This document shows positions 52,748 through 61,709 of a stretch of 64,000 bases of DNA, piece after piece. The stretch is from Candidatus Methanogranum gryphiswaldense (lineage in GTDB: Archaea; Thermoplasmatota; Thermoplasmata; Methanomassiliicoccales; Methanomethylophilaceae): contig CP076745.1 in the NCBI GenBank assembly GCA_019262145.1, forward strand, positions 55,093-119,092. The letters are read 5' to 3'. Each line of letters opens with the position of its first letter. Within the stretch, counting starts at the first letter, position 1. The notes beneath the pieces are model-generated. The model ran no database searches, was not told where the DNA came from, and was given only the letters and a program-made list of their open reading frames with translations. The position numbers were made by a program, and so were the translations under genes.

Positions 52748-54358
52748 TCATTTGAAGACGATAAGATTTTTAAGTCCGCCGATAACGTTGCGGTCCTCGA
52801 ATATTTTATCTAATTCATCCATGTCATTAAATGGTCTCTTTACCACAATATTGGCCGCTCTTTTCTTTCCTATACCGGGAAGTGCTTCGATTGCAGACAT
52901 AGGCATGGTGTTGATGTTGAACGGATACGAGATGCCCGTCACAGATCTGAATCCCCAGTCCGTTATTAGGATATCATAATTGGTTTCAAGTTCCAATTTA
53001 TACGGGACTCCCACGAGGATAGGATATGAACCGATCTGGCGTCCGAATGTAACATTGCCATCATGCAATTCCATCCATACATCTTTGAGGATCGTGCCGC
53101 GCGGGACCATGCGTTCTAGCATTACATGATCTATGTTCTCTCTTACATCCTCTTTGAATTTTTTAAATTTCCTTTGATCTATTTTAACTTTGAATTCTCT
53201 CCTTATCGGAAGTACCTGACGTATGTTTATCCTTCTGATTATCAGGCCCTCATCTCTTATTTTTTCCAGGAGTTCCATATCGGCCTTGTATGTTTTGGTA
53301 GTTTCACCATCCAATCCGCAGATTACATTTATCCCAGGCAATAGTTTTGGCAATCCCGTGTCACCTTTCTCTCCGCCGATCTTGTTGATCATTCTTACCG
53401 CGGTCATTATTTGGTCAGGACCGCTGTTAAGATTATTCTCTGATATGACGATAGGGTCTGCGGATTCCATTCCTAATGCCAGTATGTTTCCTGAAGTACA
53501 ACAATCAGCTATTGTTTTGAGTATCAGTTCAGATTCTTCTCGGTGAGATGCTATTACTGCTGGATTGGCATTATCTACATGTATTGTCTGAAAACCGATA
53601 GCTTTCAATCCGTTGAATAGTTTGGATATGGCTTCAGGGTTTGGTTTGGGTATCTCGGAGGTATCCAAAGAACCGTAGGATATTATACAGGTCTGTCCGC
53701 CGATCCTTATGTTCCTCACACCAAGGTCCTTAAGGCATTGAGCTTCGCTCAGTATGTCTTCTGGAGATCTCATTAAAGGCTTTCCCTTCAGGGGTTCGAT
53801 GCAGAAGGAACATCCGCCACTTTTGTATCTATGACATCCCCTATAGGATTCTATTTCGACCATTAGGGGATGAGGATAATCCTGATGTTGTTTGACTATT
53901 TTCGCGCCAAGAAGCATCCATCTGTTCCATTCTTCTAGTGTTCTCAATCTTTCTCCAACTTCTTTTCCGATCATTCCATCGTATAGGGATGCAGCGAGGT
54001 CCTTTTTCACTTGAAAATCAAATTTTTCAGCGACCTTCGTATTGGCTGCCGAGCCTCCGACAAGTTTCCATCCTTTTAATTTAGGGACCAATTCATCCAT
54101 TTCTTTCAGGGACATCGGCATTGAACGCAGGTATTTTCCAGGTACCGTATTGCCAGAAAGCAGAACACTGACATCAACATCAGGCATCTTTTTTCCTCTG
54201 CGGATCATATCTATCGAGATGTATTCGACATCTGCACCCGCGTCGATTGCTGCTCCAGCGACCGCTCTTATCATAGGGGATATGTACGGCGGTACACCTA
54301 ATGCAGCGGGATCATCGATATATCCGTCGATTATGGCCACTTTGATGTCATTACTCAT
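52748..54358 (-). CDS. Radical SAM protein with C-terminal HhH domain (COG1031)
   Basis: 536-residue archaeal radical SAM protein. The N-terminal part (1-165) resembles a B12-binding-type alpha/beta domain. The radical SAM centre reads ESYRGCHRYKSGGCSFCIEP, where the cysteines are C-x7-C-x2-C, not the usual C-x3-C-x2-C. A TRAM-like beta region (about 400-460) and a helix-hairpin-helix (ALPGIGKKRAANIVVKRPF, about 485-503) follow, suggesting a nucleic acid substrate. The reaction is unknown. ATG at 54358 (MSNDIKVAIIDGY); an upstream start would add 21 hydrophobic residues. Confidence 0.88.
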   Translation of the reverse strand: MSNDIKVAIIDGYIDDPAALGVPPYISPMIRAVAGAAIDAGADVEYISIDMIRRGKKMPDVDVSVLLSGNTVPGKYLRSMPMSLKEMDELVPKLKGWKLVGGSAANTKVAEKFDFQVKKDLAASLYDGMIGKEVGERLRTLEEWNRWMLLGAKIVKQHQDYPHPLMVEIESYRGCHRYKSGGCSFCIEPLKGKPLMRSPEDILSEAQCLKDLGVRNIRIGGQTCIISYGSLDTSEIPKPNPEAISKLFNGLKAIGFQTIHVDNANPAVIASHREESELILKTIADCCTSGNILALGMESADPIVISENNLNSGPDQIMTAVRMINKIGGEKGDTGLPKLLPGINVICGLDGETTKTYKADMELLEKIRDEGLIIRRINIRQVLPIRREFKVKIDQRKFKKFKEDVRENIDHVMLERMVPRGTILKDVWMELHDGNVTFGRQIGSYPILVGVPYKLELETNYDILITDWGFRSVTGISYPFNINTMPMSAIEALPGIGKKRAANIVVKRPFNDMDELDKIFEDRNVIGGLKNLIVFK

Positions 54359-54459
54359 GGAACTCGAATATAAATCAAGTATAAATATGAATACCGTTAT
54401 GTGGCTGATTGCAAATCGCAAATAAACTACGAATTTCGTAGAAATTTGGAGAATCGATC

Positions 54460-55809
54460 ATGGTTAAGAGTAAGGAATTAACGGTTGAAGAGCGCCTTGA
54501 GCTGGCCAAAAAGCCCGGAAAGGACGCAATGGTTATGCACAAATATTACGGCGGTAAAATCGAGACCGTTCCGAAAGCTTGCATAAGGTCATTTGATGAT
54601 TTTGCCATTTGGTACTCTCCTGGTGTAGCTGAACCTTGTAAGGATATAGCAAAAAATCCAGACATGGTATATGAACACACGTGTAAGTGGAACACCGTCG
54701 CAGTGGTATCTGATGGTACTCGTGTTTTGGGATTAGGAGACATAGGACCAGAGGCGGCCATGCCAGTCATGGAAGGGAAAGCCATGCTTTTCAAATATTT
54801 GGGTGGTGTGGATTGTGTCCCCATCTGTCTCGATACAAAGGACCCTGACAAGATCATAGAGACCGTTAGGCTTATCGCACCTTCTTTTGGTGGAATAAAT
54901 CTAGAGGATATCTCCAACCCAAAGTGTTTTGACATCTTGGACGAGCTTAGAAGAGATTGTAAGATCCCCGTTTGGCATGATGATCAGCAAGGTACGGCCA
55001 CGGTTGAGGTCGCTGGAGCTATAAACGCACTCAAACTCGTTGGAAAGAAGATAGAGGATGCGAACATTACGGTGATTGGTGCTGGAGCGGCATCCATAGC
55101 TATTGCAAGGCTTTTGCTTGCAACAGGGTTCAAACCAAGTCATCTATGCATGTGTGATTCCACAGGAATTCTGAACAATGACAGGAACGATGTAGAAGGT
55201 TCCTTTAAACAGAAGTGGGAGATCTGCAAGAAGACCAACGGTGCAGGAAAGACCGGCGGTATGAAAGAAGCCATGAAAGGTGCAGATATTGTGATAGCAG
55301 CATCTAAACCAGGGCCAGGAACCATCAAGCCGGAGTATTGTGATGGAATGGCGCATGACGGTATAATATTCGCAACAGCGAACCCAGTACCTGAGATATG
55401 GCCATGGGAAGCTAAAGAGCATGGTGTAAAGGTCTTCGCTACAGGGCGTTCCGATTTCCCGAATCAGGTCAACAATTCAATGGGATTCCCGGCCATCTTC
55501 CGTGGTGTGTTGGACGTAAGGGCAAAGACCATTACCGATGAAATGTGTTTGGCAGCGGCAACAGAACTTGCAAAATGTGCTGAGGAAAAGGGTCTGTCAG
55601 AAGAATACATCATCCCTAATATGTCAGAGTATGAAGTATTCCCAAGAGAGGCTGTGGCAGTGGCAATGAAGGCTCAACAACAGGGTGTTGCGCGTTTGAA
55701 ATTATCCCGTAATGAATTGTATGAAAAGGCCGATTATATGATCAGCAGATCTAGAGGACTTACGAAGAAGATGATGGAAGACGGATTCATAAAACCATAT
55801 AAAGAATGA
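54460..55809 (+). CDS. maeB: Malic enzyme (oxaloacetate-decarboxylating malate dehydrogenase)
   Basis: 449-residue NAD(P)-malic enzyme that converts malate to pyruvate and CO2. Malate site: YSPGVAEPCKDI and the metal-binding WHDDQQGTATVEVAGA. Nucleotide fold: VIGAGAASIAIARLL. ATANPVPEIWPWEAKEHG and ATGRSDFPNQVNNSMGFPA complete the signature. It lacks the phosphotransacetylase-like domain of bacterial MaeB and is of the short archaeal form. Co-factor preference is not obvious. Followed by a G5/C5 hairpin. Confidence 0.94.
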   Translation: MVKSKELTVEERLELAKKPGKDAMVMHKYYGGKIETVPKACIRSFDDFAIWYSPGVAEPCKDIAKNPDMVYEHTCKWNTVAVVSDGTRVLGLGDIGPEAAMPVMEGKAMLFKYLGGVDCVPICLDTKDPDKIIETVRLIAPSFGGINLEDISNPKCFDILDELRRDCKIPVWHDDQQGTATVEVAGAINALKLVGKKIEDANITVIGAGAASIAIARLLLATGFKPSHLCMCDSTGILNNDRNDVEGSFKQKWEICKKTNGAGKTGGMKEAMKGADIVIAASKPGPGTIKPEYCDGMAHDGIIFATANPVPEIWPWEAKEHGVKVFATGRSDFPNQVNNSMGFPAIFRGVLDVRAKTITDEMCLAAATELAKCAEEKGLSEEYIIPNMSEYEVFPREAVAVAMKAQQQGVARLKLSRNELYEKADYMISRSRGLTKKMMEDGFIKPYKE

Positions 55810-55815
55810 TTTTTT

Positions 55816-55831
55816 GGGGGAGAAATCCCCC
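55816..55831 (+). terminator. G5/C5 hairpin after malic enzyme
   Basis: GGGGG-AGAAAT-CCCCC, 6 bases after the stop, within TTTTTT ahead and ATCTAATTTGTTTT behind. Confidence 0.6.
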
Positions 55832-55919
55832 ATCTAATTTGTTTTGACGACAATATCAAAAGGATGTTATGAGAAAAACAAAAGAGTGTAATTCTCAGTT
55901 CTCATTTGACCAAATTATG

Positions 55920-56495
55920 TTAAAATTTGTTTTTTATTGCTGAAAGGTCGGATCTTGCATATGCATGGGATCCGTTTTGTTTCTTTTTGTAATTCCAGCA
56001 ATCAACGGCATTTTGCAGGGTCATTTTTTTGTTATCTTTAAAAAATTCTCTCACATATGTGTTGTATTCAAATTGTTTTCCAATATCGGTTTTTCTATTC
56101 TTTATATCAATTTTGATAATATGATAGGCCGTTATTGAGTCTCCATATGTTTTTTCTGGGTTGGATCTTAACCAATTTAAGAACGGAACGTTAAATGAGA
56201 ATCCTTTGATCTGTTCAATAAAGAATTCGCGACATTTTTGTGAACATACAGGGTTCGGTCCAATTATCATGTCGAGGGAATAATCTCCTATCTTGTTTTT
56301 TTTGGAATGATGTTTTATTGTTGATCTTTCCCCAGTATCTAAATAAATTGCAACTCTTTCTACCAGTTCCGGTTTGTTGCCAGTGGTTTGGAGATTTTCT
56401 TTTTTGCAAAAATTGACAAGTTCTTCTTTGAGAAAATATGTGGACAGGAATATTTCTTTTTTCAAATTCCTGTCCAATAAGGGTTTATCTATCAT
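55920..56495 (-). CDS. SAP-domain/DUF6434-like protein
   Basis: 191-residue protein. An N-terminal SAP-type helix-turn-helix (about 15-55, FLSTYFLKEELVNFCKKENL and NKPELVERVAIYL) precedes a DUF6434-like region with FFIEQIKGFSFNVPFLNWLR, PEKTYGDSITAYHI and a terminal MTLQNAVDCWNYKK. DUF6434/SAP proteins are mainly bacterial and presumably bind DNA; no function is established. It is A/T-richer than its neighbours and stands alone next to ppa, so recent acquisition is possible. Confidence 0.72.
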   Translation of the reverse strand: MIDKPLLDRNLKKEIFLSTYFLKEELVNFCKKENLQTTGNKPELVERVAIYLDTGERSTIKHHSKKNKIGDYSLDMIIGPNPVCSQKCREFFIEQIKGFSFNVPFLNWLRSNPEKTYGDSITAYHIIKIDIKNRKTDIGKQFEYNTYVREFFKDNKKMTLQNAVDCWNYKKKQNGSHAYARSDLSAIKNKF

Positions 56496-56500
56496 GGAAT

Positions 56501-57049
56501 TCAGTAGCCCAAGAAACCCTTTTTATAGGATTCTATGGCGCCATGAACAATTTTCTTAGCTTCTTCTGCACCAATTATCTCATCAACAGCAGTTTGTTTT
56601 TTCTCTAATGCTTTGTAAACAGTAAAGAAATGTGCCATCTCATCGAATATGTGCTGTGGGAGTTCAGATATATCTTTGTAGCCATTGTAGGTGGGGTCGT
56701 CGAAAGGAATCGAAATGATCTTTTCGTCATTGGCTCCATTATCTATCATTTTTATCGCGCCTATGGGGTAGCAATGTACTAACGTCATAGGCTGGATCGA
56801 TTCCGAACACAGTACCAATGCATCAAGTGGATCTTTATCATCCGCATATGTTCTGGGAATGAAGCCATAGTTTGCCGGGTAATGTGTCGAAGTGTACAAG
56901 ATGCGATCTAATTTGAGAAGACCTGTTTCCTTGTCAAGTTCATATTTGTTCTTGCTTCCTTTCGATATTTCCACTACCGTCATAAAGTCGTCGGCGGATA
57001 TCCTTCTAGGATCCATATCGTGCCAAATGTTTGCCATGTGATCACTCAA
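56501..57049 (-). CDS. ppa: Inorganic pyrophosphatase (class A)
   Basis: 182-residue soluble pyrophosphatase that drives biosynthesis by removing PPi. [20 protein letters not shown], the Tyr-rich YPANYGFIP loop, and the metal-binding [11 protein letters not shown] with its aspartates are conserved; [17 protein letters not shown] follows. Start 57049 or the ATG four codons on (57037). Ends 5 bases from the SAP-domain gene start. Confidence 0.95.
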   Translation of the reverse strand: MSDHMANIWHDMDPRRISADDFMTVVEISKGSKNKYELDKETGLLKLDRILYTSTHYPANYGFIPRTYADDKDPLDALVLCSESIQPMTLVHCYPIGAIKMIDNGANDEKIISIPFDDPTYNGYKDISELPQHIFDEMAHFFTVYKALEKKQTAVDEIIGAEEAKKIVHGAIESYKKGFLGY

Positions 57050-57083
57050 AATTAAAAGCTATCAGTTATCAAATAAAGTTTAT

Positions 57084-57097
57084 GGGGGCCATCCCCC
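57084..57097 (-). terminator. G5/C5 hairpin after aEF1-beta
   Basis: GGGGG-CCAT-CCCCC, 9 bases beyond the aEF1-beta stop. On the minus strand it is followed by ATAAACTTTATTTG. It also lies ahead of ppa on the same strand. Confidence 0.55.
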
Positions 57098-57106
57098 GCG
57101 GTTAGT

Positions 57107-57376
57107 TCAGAGAACTGTATTAGAAACGCATTCAACGTTATCAATACCTTCGATTGAACGAAGAGCATCTTCAACTTTGCTGCCTATCGATTCATCTGAA
57201 TCGTCAATTACAAGACCCACTTTAACTTTCATTAGGCCGAACGCTACAGGTACGATTTTATGTTCGATAATCCTGACGCCTTTGGGCATTTTGTCTGGAA
57301 GTGCCGCAATTACTTTCTTTAAATCGATTTCTGTGCTCGCTGGCATGAGGTCGTATTCTGCTACTATTTGTCCCAT
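57107..57376 (-). CDS. ef1b: Elongation factor 1-beta (aEF-1B)
   Basis: 89-residue exchange factor that recharges EF-1 alpha with GTP. The ferredoxin-like fold is evident from MGQIVAEYDLMPAS, AFGLMKVKVGLVIDD and a terminal IEGIDNVECVSNTVL. The frame stays open for 229 upstream codons, but these run through the zinc-ribbon gene and beyond; the ATG at 57376 gives the exact family length and has GGTGT upstream. It is paired with the zinc-ribbon gene, a conserved archaeal pair. Confidence 0.93.
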   Translation of the reverse strand: MGQIVAEYDLMPASTEIDLKKVIAALPDKMPKGVRIIEHKIVPVAFGLMKVKVGLVIDDSDESIGSKVEDALRSIEGIDNVECVSNTVL

Positions 57377-57386
57377 GTCAACACCC

Positions 57387-57554
57387 TTAAGGTCCGATGA
57401 ACCCGCATTTTTTGCACTCGTATGGAACGCCCTGGTCGCGGCACTGGTCGCACCTTCCAATCTCAGTATCTCCACATCTGGGGCACTTGAAGTAGGTGTT
57501 GCCTTGGCCGATAAGCCTCTTACCGCACGAAGAGCATATCTTGTCTGCTGCCAT
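57387..57554 (-). CDS. Small zinc-ribbon RNA-binding-type protein (COG2888)
   Basis: 55-residue protein with four paired-cysteine knuckles: CSSCGK, CPRCGD, CDQCRD and CKKCGF, binding two zinc ions. It ends GFIGP. The family lies next to aEF-1 beta in many archaea and is predicted to bind RNA or ribosomes. I take the ATG at 57554; upstream codons give an unlikely extension. The gap to the aEF-1 beta ATG is 10 bases. Confidence 0.9.
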   Translation of the reverse strand: MAADKICSSCGKRLIGQGNTYFKCPRCGDTEIGRCDQCRDQGVPYECKKCGFIGP

Positions 57555-57648
57555 ATTTGAGCGATACTTTTTATTGTATATAAAGGCAAAGGATGGTTGG
57601 TCAAACATCTATGAGAACTAATTAATGTTTGTTTGATCATTGAGAAGT

Positions 57649-58518
57649 ATGCGGCCTTATTCTGATTGTGTTCCATGTTTGTTAAAACGGGTGCTATTCC
57701 AAGCGCGCCTATTGGATAATGATAAGGATTTTGATGCTGTTCGTGCGGCATTGAAGGTGTATGCAGAAAAGATAGATACTGCAGAAAATTCGGCAAAATT
57801 GGCAACAGCAGTTCATAGAAGTGCTTATGATGCCATGGGAGTGGAAGATCCATATTTCGAATTAAAAGTGCGTGCAGATGATATCGCCAGTAAGTATATG
57901 GAAAGATTAGAGAATTTTGTGGATTCGTCTGATGACAGGTTCGCTGCAGCGGTAAGAGTATCGATAATAGGTAATGTAATGGATTTTGGTTCGGGCATTG
58001 CAATCGACGATCCCGACGAATTCGAGGGCGAATTCGATTCTTTATTGGAGCAAGGAATCGCATCAGATGAGACCCAACGGCTAAGGGCGTTTGTGGATTC
58101 TAGCTCAACGGTCATTTATTTTTTCGATAATTGTGGTGAGGATCAGTTTGATAAAATATTGATCAGAGAACTAAGAAGAATGGGTAAGCGGGTTGTTGGT
58201 GTCGTAAGAGGGAAAGCGATACTTAACGATGTGACCCTATCAGATGCTGAACGTATAGGGTTGGATAAAGAGCTTGATAGATTGTTGACATCTAATGCAT
58301 TTTCAATTGGTGTGGACATGAGTAAAATAGGCGAAGATCTGAAAAAAGAGATCTCCGATGCAGGAATAATCATTTCAAAAGGAATGGCAAATTATGAGTC
58401 TTTGTCCGATGAGGACCTATGCATACCCATCGCTTATCTTATGAAAGCTAAATGTATTCCTGTGGCTAGATCGCTAGGCGTGTCTGTGGGGGACAACGTT
58501 GTCCGTATTCAGACATAA
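57649..58518 (+). CDS. DUF89/ARMT1-like metal-dependent phosphatase
   Basis: 289-residue DUF89 protein; the family includes sugar-phosphate damage-control phosphatases. The N-terminal MRPYSDCVPCLLKRVLFQA cysteine pair is typical of the archaeal subfamily. The catalytic YFFDNCGEDQFDKILIREL has the Asp-Asn pair, and VVGVVRGKAILNDVT and IISKGMANYESLS are the other active-site strands. All are conserved, so the protein should be active. Substrate unknown; it lies directly upstream of the heptose genes, so a role in removing damaged sugar phosphates is possible. Confidence 0.88.
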   Translation: MRPYSDCVPCLLKRVLFQARLLDNDKDFDAVRAALKVYAEKIDTAENSAKLATAVHRSAYDAMGVEDPYFELKVRADDIASKYMERLENFVDSSDDRFAAAVRVSIIGNVMDFGSGIAIDDPDEFEGEFDSLLEQGIASDETQRLRAFVDSSSTVIYFFDNCGEDQFDKILIRELRRMGKRVVGVVRGKAILNDVTLSDAERIGLDKELDRLLTSNAFSIGVDMSKIGEDLKKEISDAGIIISKGMANYESLSDEDLCIPIAYLMKAKCIPVARSLGVSVGDNVVRIQT

Positions 58519-58567
58519 CTGTCGGTGAATTTCTTTTAATAACAAATCCTATCCAGGTGAAGATAAG

Positions 58568-59605
58568 ATGGCGTCTGAAGTAAAACAGGCGGTCATAATG
58601 GTAGGCGGTCAAGGAACAAGACTGAGGCCTTTGACCGAGACCAGGCCAAAACCAATATTGCCCGTATTAGATAAACCTTGTTTGAGGTACCTCATAGAAT
58701 CATTGGTGGAGGCAGGAATAGATGATATCGTTCTTGCTTGTGGATACAGATCTGAACAGTTGGTCAAGGCCATCGGTACAGGTTCTGATCTAGGAATAAA
58801 GATAGAGTATTCTTATGAAGATGAGCCCCGCGGTACGGGTGGCGCGATAAAACTAATAGAGGATAGGTTAGACGACATCTTTGTCGCTGCCAATGGAGAT
58901 GTTTTTGCCGATATTTCCATAAAAGGTGAGATAGATAGACACATTTTTACAAATTCTGCTGTTACAATGGCATTAACATCAGTCAAAAACCCATCTGAAT
59001 TTGGTATAGCTAGATTAGATGAAACAGAACGTATAATTGAATTCAAGGAAAAGCCTAAACCTGAAGAAGTTTTTTCCAATCTTGTTAATGCTGGGGTGTA
59101 TGTGATCAACAAAAAGGTCGTCGCGGACATCCCTAAAAATCAATTTTATGATTTTTCAAAGGACCTTTTGCCGAAACTCATGGCAAGAGGAGACAGGATA
59201 CAAGGTTATGTCATCAATGGCATATGGAGGGACGTAGGTCGTCCCTCAGATTTATTGGGTGCAAATTTGGCGATGGCCTCTCTCAAATATGGTGAATATC
59301 TATGGGGGGGCAAGAATATTCAAAGGTGTGATATTAGAAAACCATTCTATCTTGGCAAAGGTTCTCAGATGACAGATACTAATATCACAGCATCTGTGAT
59401 TTTGGCAGGATGCACCATTAAGAATAGCAAGGTGACAAATTCTATGATGATGGATAATTGTAAAGTGGATAGTGCCAAGATAGACAACAGTATTCTTGGA
59501 GAAGGGTGCATTGTAAAAGCAGGTGCAACACTTTCAAATTGCGTTCTCGGGGACGGGGTAATCATCAAGGAGAATGAGGTCGTCACAGAAACCAAGGTGG
59601 CTTAA
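58568..59605 (+). CDS. hddC: Sugar-1-phosphate nucleotidyltransferase, HddC-like
   Basis: 345-residue nucleotidyltransferase. The N-terminal domain has VGGQGTRLRPLTETRPKPIL, FVAANGDVFADI (metal Asp), EFKEKPKPEE and VNAGVYV. A C-terminal left-handed beta-helix (about 255-340, repeats such as TNITASVILAGCTIKNSKV) follows. By family alone it could be a mannose-1-phosphate guanylyltransferase or a UTP enzyme. Its coupling to HddA-like kinase and GmhA-GmhB genes makes GDP-heptose synthesis (HddC role) the best fit. It shares 1 base with the next start (TAATG). Confidence 0.8.
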   Translation: MASEVKQAVIMVGGQGTRLRPLTETRPKPILPVLDKPCLRYLIESLVEAGIDDIVLACGYRSEQLVKAIGTGSDLGIKIEYSYEDEPRGTGGAIKLIEDRLDDIFVAANGDVFADISIKGEIDRHIFTNSAVTMALTSVKNPSEFGIARLDETERIIEFKEKPKPEEVFSNLVNAGVYVINKKVVADIPKNQFYDFSKDLLPKLMARGDRIQGYVINGIWRDVGRPSDLLGANLAMASLKYGEYLWGGKNIQRCDIRKPFYLGKGSQMTDTNITASVILAGCTIKNSKVTNSMMMDNCKVDSAKIDNSILGEGCIVKAGATLSNCVLGDGVIIKENEVVTETKVA

Positions 59606-60615
59606 TGGTCGAGTATATAAGGGCGAGGGCGCCCCTCAGAATTGGATTCGCAGGGGACGGTACTGACCTGGAACATTATACAATTGAAAATAAGGGATGT
59701 GTTGTAGGTGCTACAATCGATAAGTTCGTTTATTGTACACTGATGTCTCGCAATGACCATACAATGTCTGTTCATTCTACTTGTTATGGCAGATATAAGG
59801 CACCTTTGAATGGTCATTTGGAACTTGATGGAAAAAATGATCTGATAAAAGCTGTTGCCAACCATTTTGATATCAGGAATGGTTTTCAGATAATATTACA
59901 TACAGATGTGCCTGCAGGATCTGGGCTTGGAGGTTCTTCTGCAGCACTGACGGCGGTCATTGCTGCCGTCTCCAATTGGATAGAATCAGATATTACAAAA
60001 AATGATATGGCCAAATTAGTGTACGATCTTGAGAAGGAAGTAATAGGGGTAGCTGGAGGAGAGCAAGATCAGTTCGAATCAGTATTCGGAGGATTTAATA
60101 TGCTCGAATTTGAGAATCATCACGTCGACGTGGAGCCGTTGGGAATGGACCCCGATATCCTTAACGAATTGCAATGCAGGTCGGTTCTTTGTTATGTAGG
60201 TAGACCTAAGCAGTCCGAAGAGATAATAAAGGCTCAGGTGAACGATTATGTCAACGGCATCAATGTTGAAGCTCTTGCCCATTCGAAGCAACTCGCAGTA
60301 CAACTGGCAAATGCAGTCAAAGTAGGTGATTTTGATAAAACTGGCGAGTTGATCGATAAATCCTGGGAGTGTAAGAAAAAGCTTTCTAGGAATGTTACCA
60401 ATCACGATGTTGATAAAATGATAAGGGTCGCAAAAATGAACGGTGCCATCGGAGGAAAACTTACAGGCACTGGTGGAGGTGGATTCATGTACCTTCTTTG
60501 CGAATATGATTTAAAGGTGCAAGTCGTGGAGGCATTGAAGTCCAAAGGCGCGATGGTAACAGACTTCATGTTCGAGCCGAATGGGGTAAATAGTTGGAGA
60601 AGTAGAAATGAATGA
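59605..60615 (+). CDS. hddA: GHMP kinase, HddA-like heptose-7-phosphate kinase
   Basis: 336-residue GHMP-fold kinase resembling D-glycero-D-manno-heptose-7-phosphate kinase. It begins MVEYIRARAPLRIGFAGDGTD; the usual GGGTD here is GDGTD. PAGSGLGGSSAALTA is the ATP loop, GGEQDQFES carries the catalytic Asp, and KLTGTGGGGFMYLL is motif 3. It follows hddC and overlaps gmhAB by 8 bases. A paralogue is at 62.4-63.5 kb. The heptose assignment comes from the family match plus adjacency to GmhA/GmhB domains. Confidence 0.82.
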   Translation: MVEYIRARAPLRIGFAGDGTDLEHYTIENKGCVVGATIDKFVYCTLMSRNDHTMSVHSTCYGRYKAPLNGHLELDGKNDLIKAVANHFDIRNGFQIILHTDVPAGSGLGGSSAALTAVIAAVSNWIESDITKNDMAKLVYDLEKEVIGVAGGEQDQFESVFGGFNMLEFENHHVDVEPLGMDPDILNELQCRSVLCYVGRPKQSEEIIKAQVNDYVNGINVEALAHSKQLAVQLANAVKVGDFDKTGELIDKSWECKKKLSRNVTNHDVDKMIRVAKMNGAIGGKLTGTGGGGFMYLLCEYDLKVQVVEALKSKGAMVTDFMFEPNGVNSWRSRNE

Positions 60616-61639
60616 TCTTATTTTAGCCGAATTAAAAAGAAGTTCAGAAGTAATTGCTAACATAGATCCCGTCCATATCAGAAAAGCAGCTGATATGGTA
60701 CTAGATTCGGTAAGACAGGGAGGTCAGATAATATTCATGGGCAATGGTGGATCATCTGCTGATGCTCAGCATATCGCGGCCGAATTCTCTGGTAAATATG
60801 CTTTTGACAGACCGGCAATGGCAGGGGTATGTCTTTCAAATATCGCGCCCGTGACAGCAATAGGTAACGATTATTCATACGATCTTGTTTTTAAGCGTCA
60901 GATAGAGGCCATATGTAGGAAAGGCGACATCGTTGTTGGGTTATCCACTTCAGGTAATTCTAAGAATGTGATACTGGCAATGGAAGCAGCTAAGAAAAAG
61001 GGTGCCAAGACGATTTCTTTTACAGGAGACCAAGGTAAGATGAGAGAGATGGCAGATTTGGCCGTAATCATCCCAACAAAGGAAACTCCCAGGGTCCAGG
61101 AAGGATATCTTGTCGCTTGTCATACCATGTGCGGCATTGTTGAACGTGAGATGTATGGCGAAAAGACGGTGTTAGTGGATCGAGACGGCACCATCGTCAT
61201 GGATGTTCCATATTGCGCCGATCCAGATAAGATTCAACTTTTACCGGGTTCAGCTAAGGGCATTAAACAGCTTAACGATGCTGGATACAAAGTCATTGTT
61301 GTGACAAATCAGTCAGGCATAGGAAGGGGCTTGGTAACTCATGAGGATTTGGCAAAGGTCCACGAGAGACTTTGTCAGCTCATAGAGGCCGAGGGAGGGC
61401 ATCTTGATGGCATATATTATTGTCCGCACCATCCTGATGATAATTGTGGATGTCGTAAGCCTGCCATAGGGATGGGAGAAAAAGTTTTCATAGAACATCC
61501 TATCAATCCAACTGCATCATACATGATTGGAGATTTTGATCGTGATGTTCAATTTGGAATGAAATTGGGTTTAAAAACATTCTTAGTGGATGAAAAATTC
61601 ACATTTGTAGAGGCTGTAAAAGAAATCCTTAAAGATTAA
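60608..61639 (+). CDS. GmhA-GmhB fusion: heptose isomerase plus heptose bisphosphatase
   Basis: 343-residue two-domain enzyme. Residues 1-185 are a SIS-fold sedoheptulose-7-phosphate isomerase with GNGGSSADAQHIAAEF (about 45-60), GLSTSGNSKNV and a C-terminal CHTMCGIVE carrying the catalytic His. Residues 187-343 are a HAD phosphatase of the GmhB type: VDRDGT (191-195 core), VTNQSGIGRG and the zinc loop CPHHPDDNCGCRKP. The domains act at the first and third steps of heptose activation; HddA does the second and HddC the fourth. Fusion of the two is unusual. I see all catalytic residues. Confidence 0.88.
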   Translation: MNDLILAELKRSSEVIANIDPVHIRKAADMVLDSVRQGGQIIFMGNGGSSADAQHIAAEFSGKYAFDRPAMAGVCLSNIAPVTAIGNDYSYDLVFKRQIEAICRKGDIVVGLSTSGNSKNVILAMEAAKKKGAKTISFTGDQGKMREMADLAVIIPTKETPRVQEGYLVACHTMCGIVEREMYGEKTVLVDRDGTIVMDVPYCADPDKIQLLPGSAKGIKQLNDAGYKVIVVTNQSGIGRGLVTHEDLAKVHERLCQLIEAEGGHLDGIYYCPHHPDDNCGCRKPAIGMGEKVFIEHPINPTASYMIGDFDRDVQFGMKLGLKTFLVDEKFTFVEAVKEILKD

Positions 61640-61709
61640 TTCTCGATCGAGGAATTTTTTTTATCGCAGATATAAAATAATGGTTCCATGTTCCTACATT
61701 CGGTATTTT

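Noticed and set aside
57377..58063. Long minus-strand extension of the aEF1-beta reading frame
   Set aside because: The added 229 codons run antisense to the DUF89 gene and across the zinc-ribbon gene, are rich in His, Leu and Pro without protein-like pattern, and the ATG at 57376 gives the exact family length.
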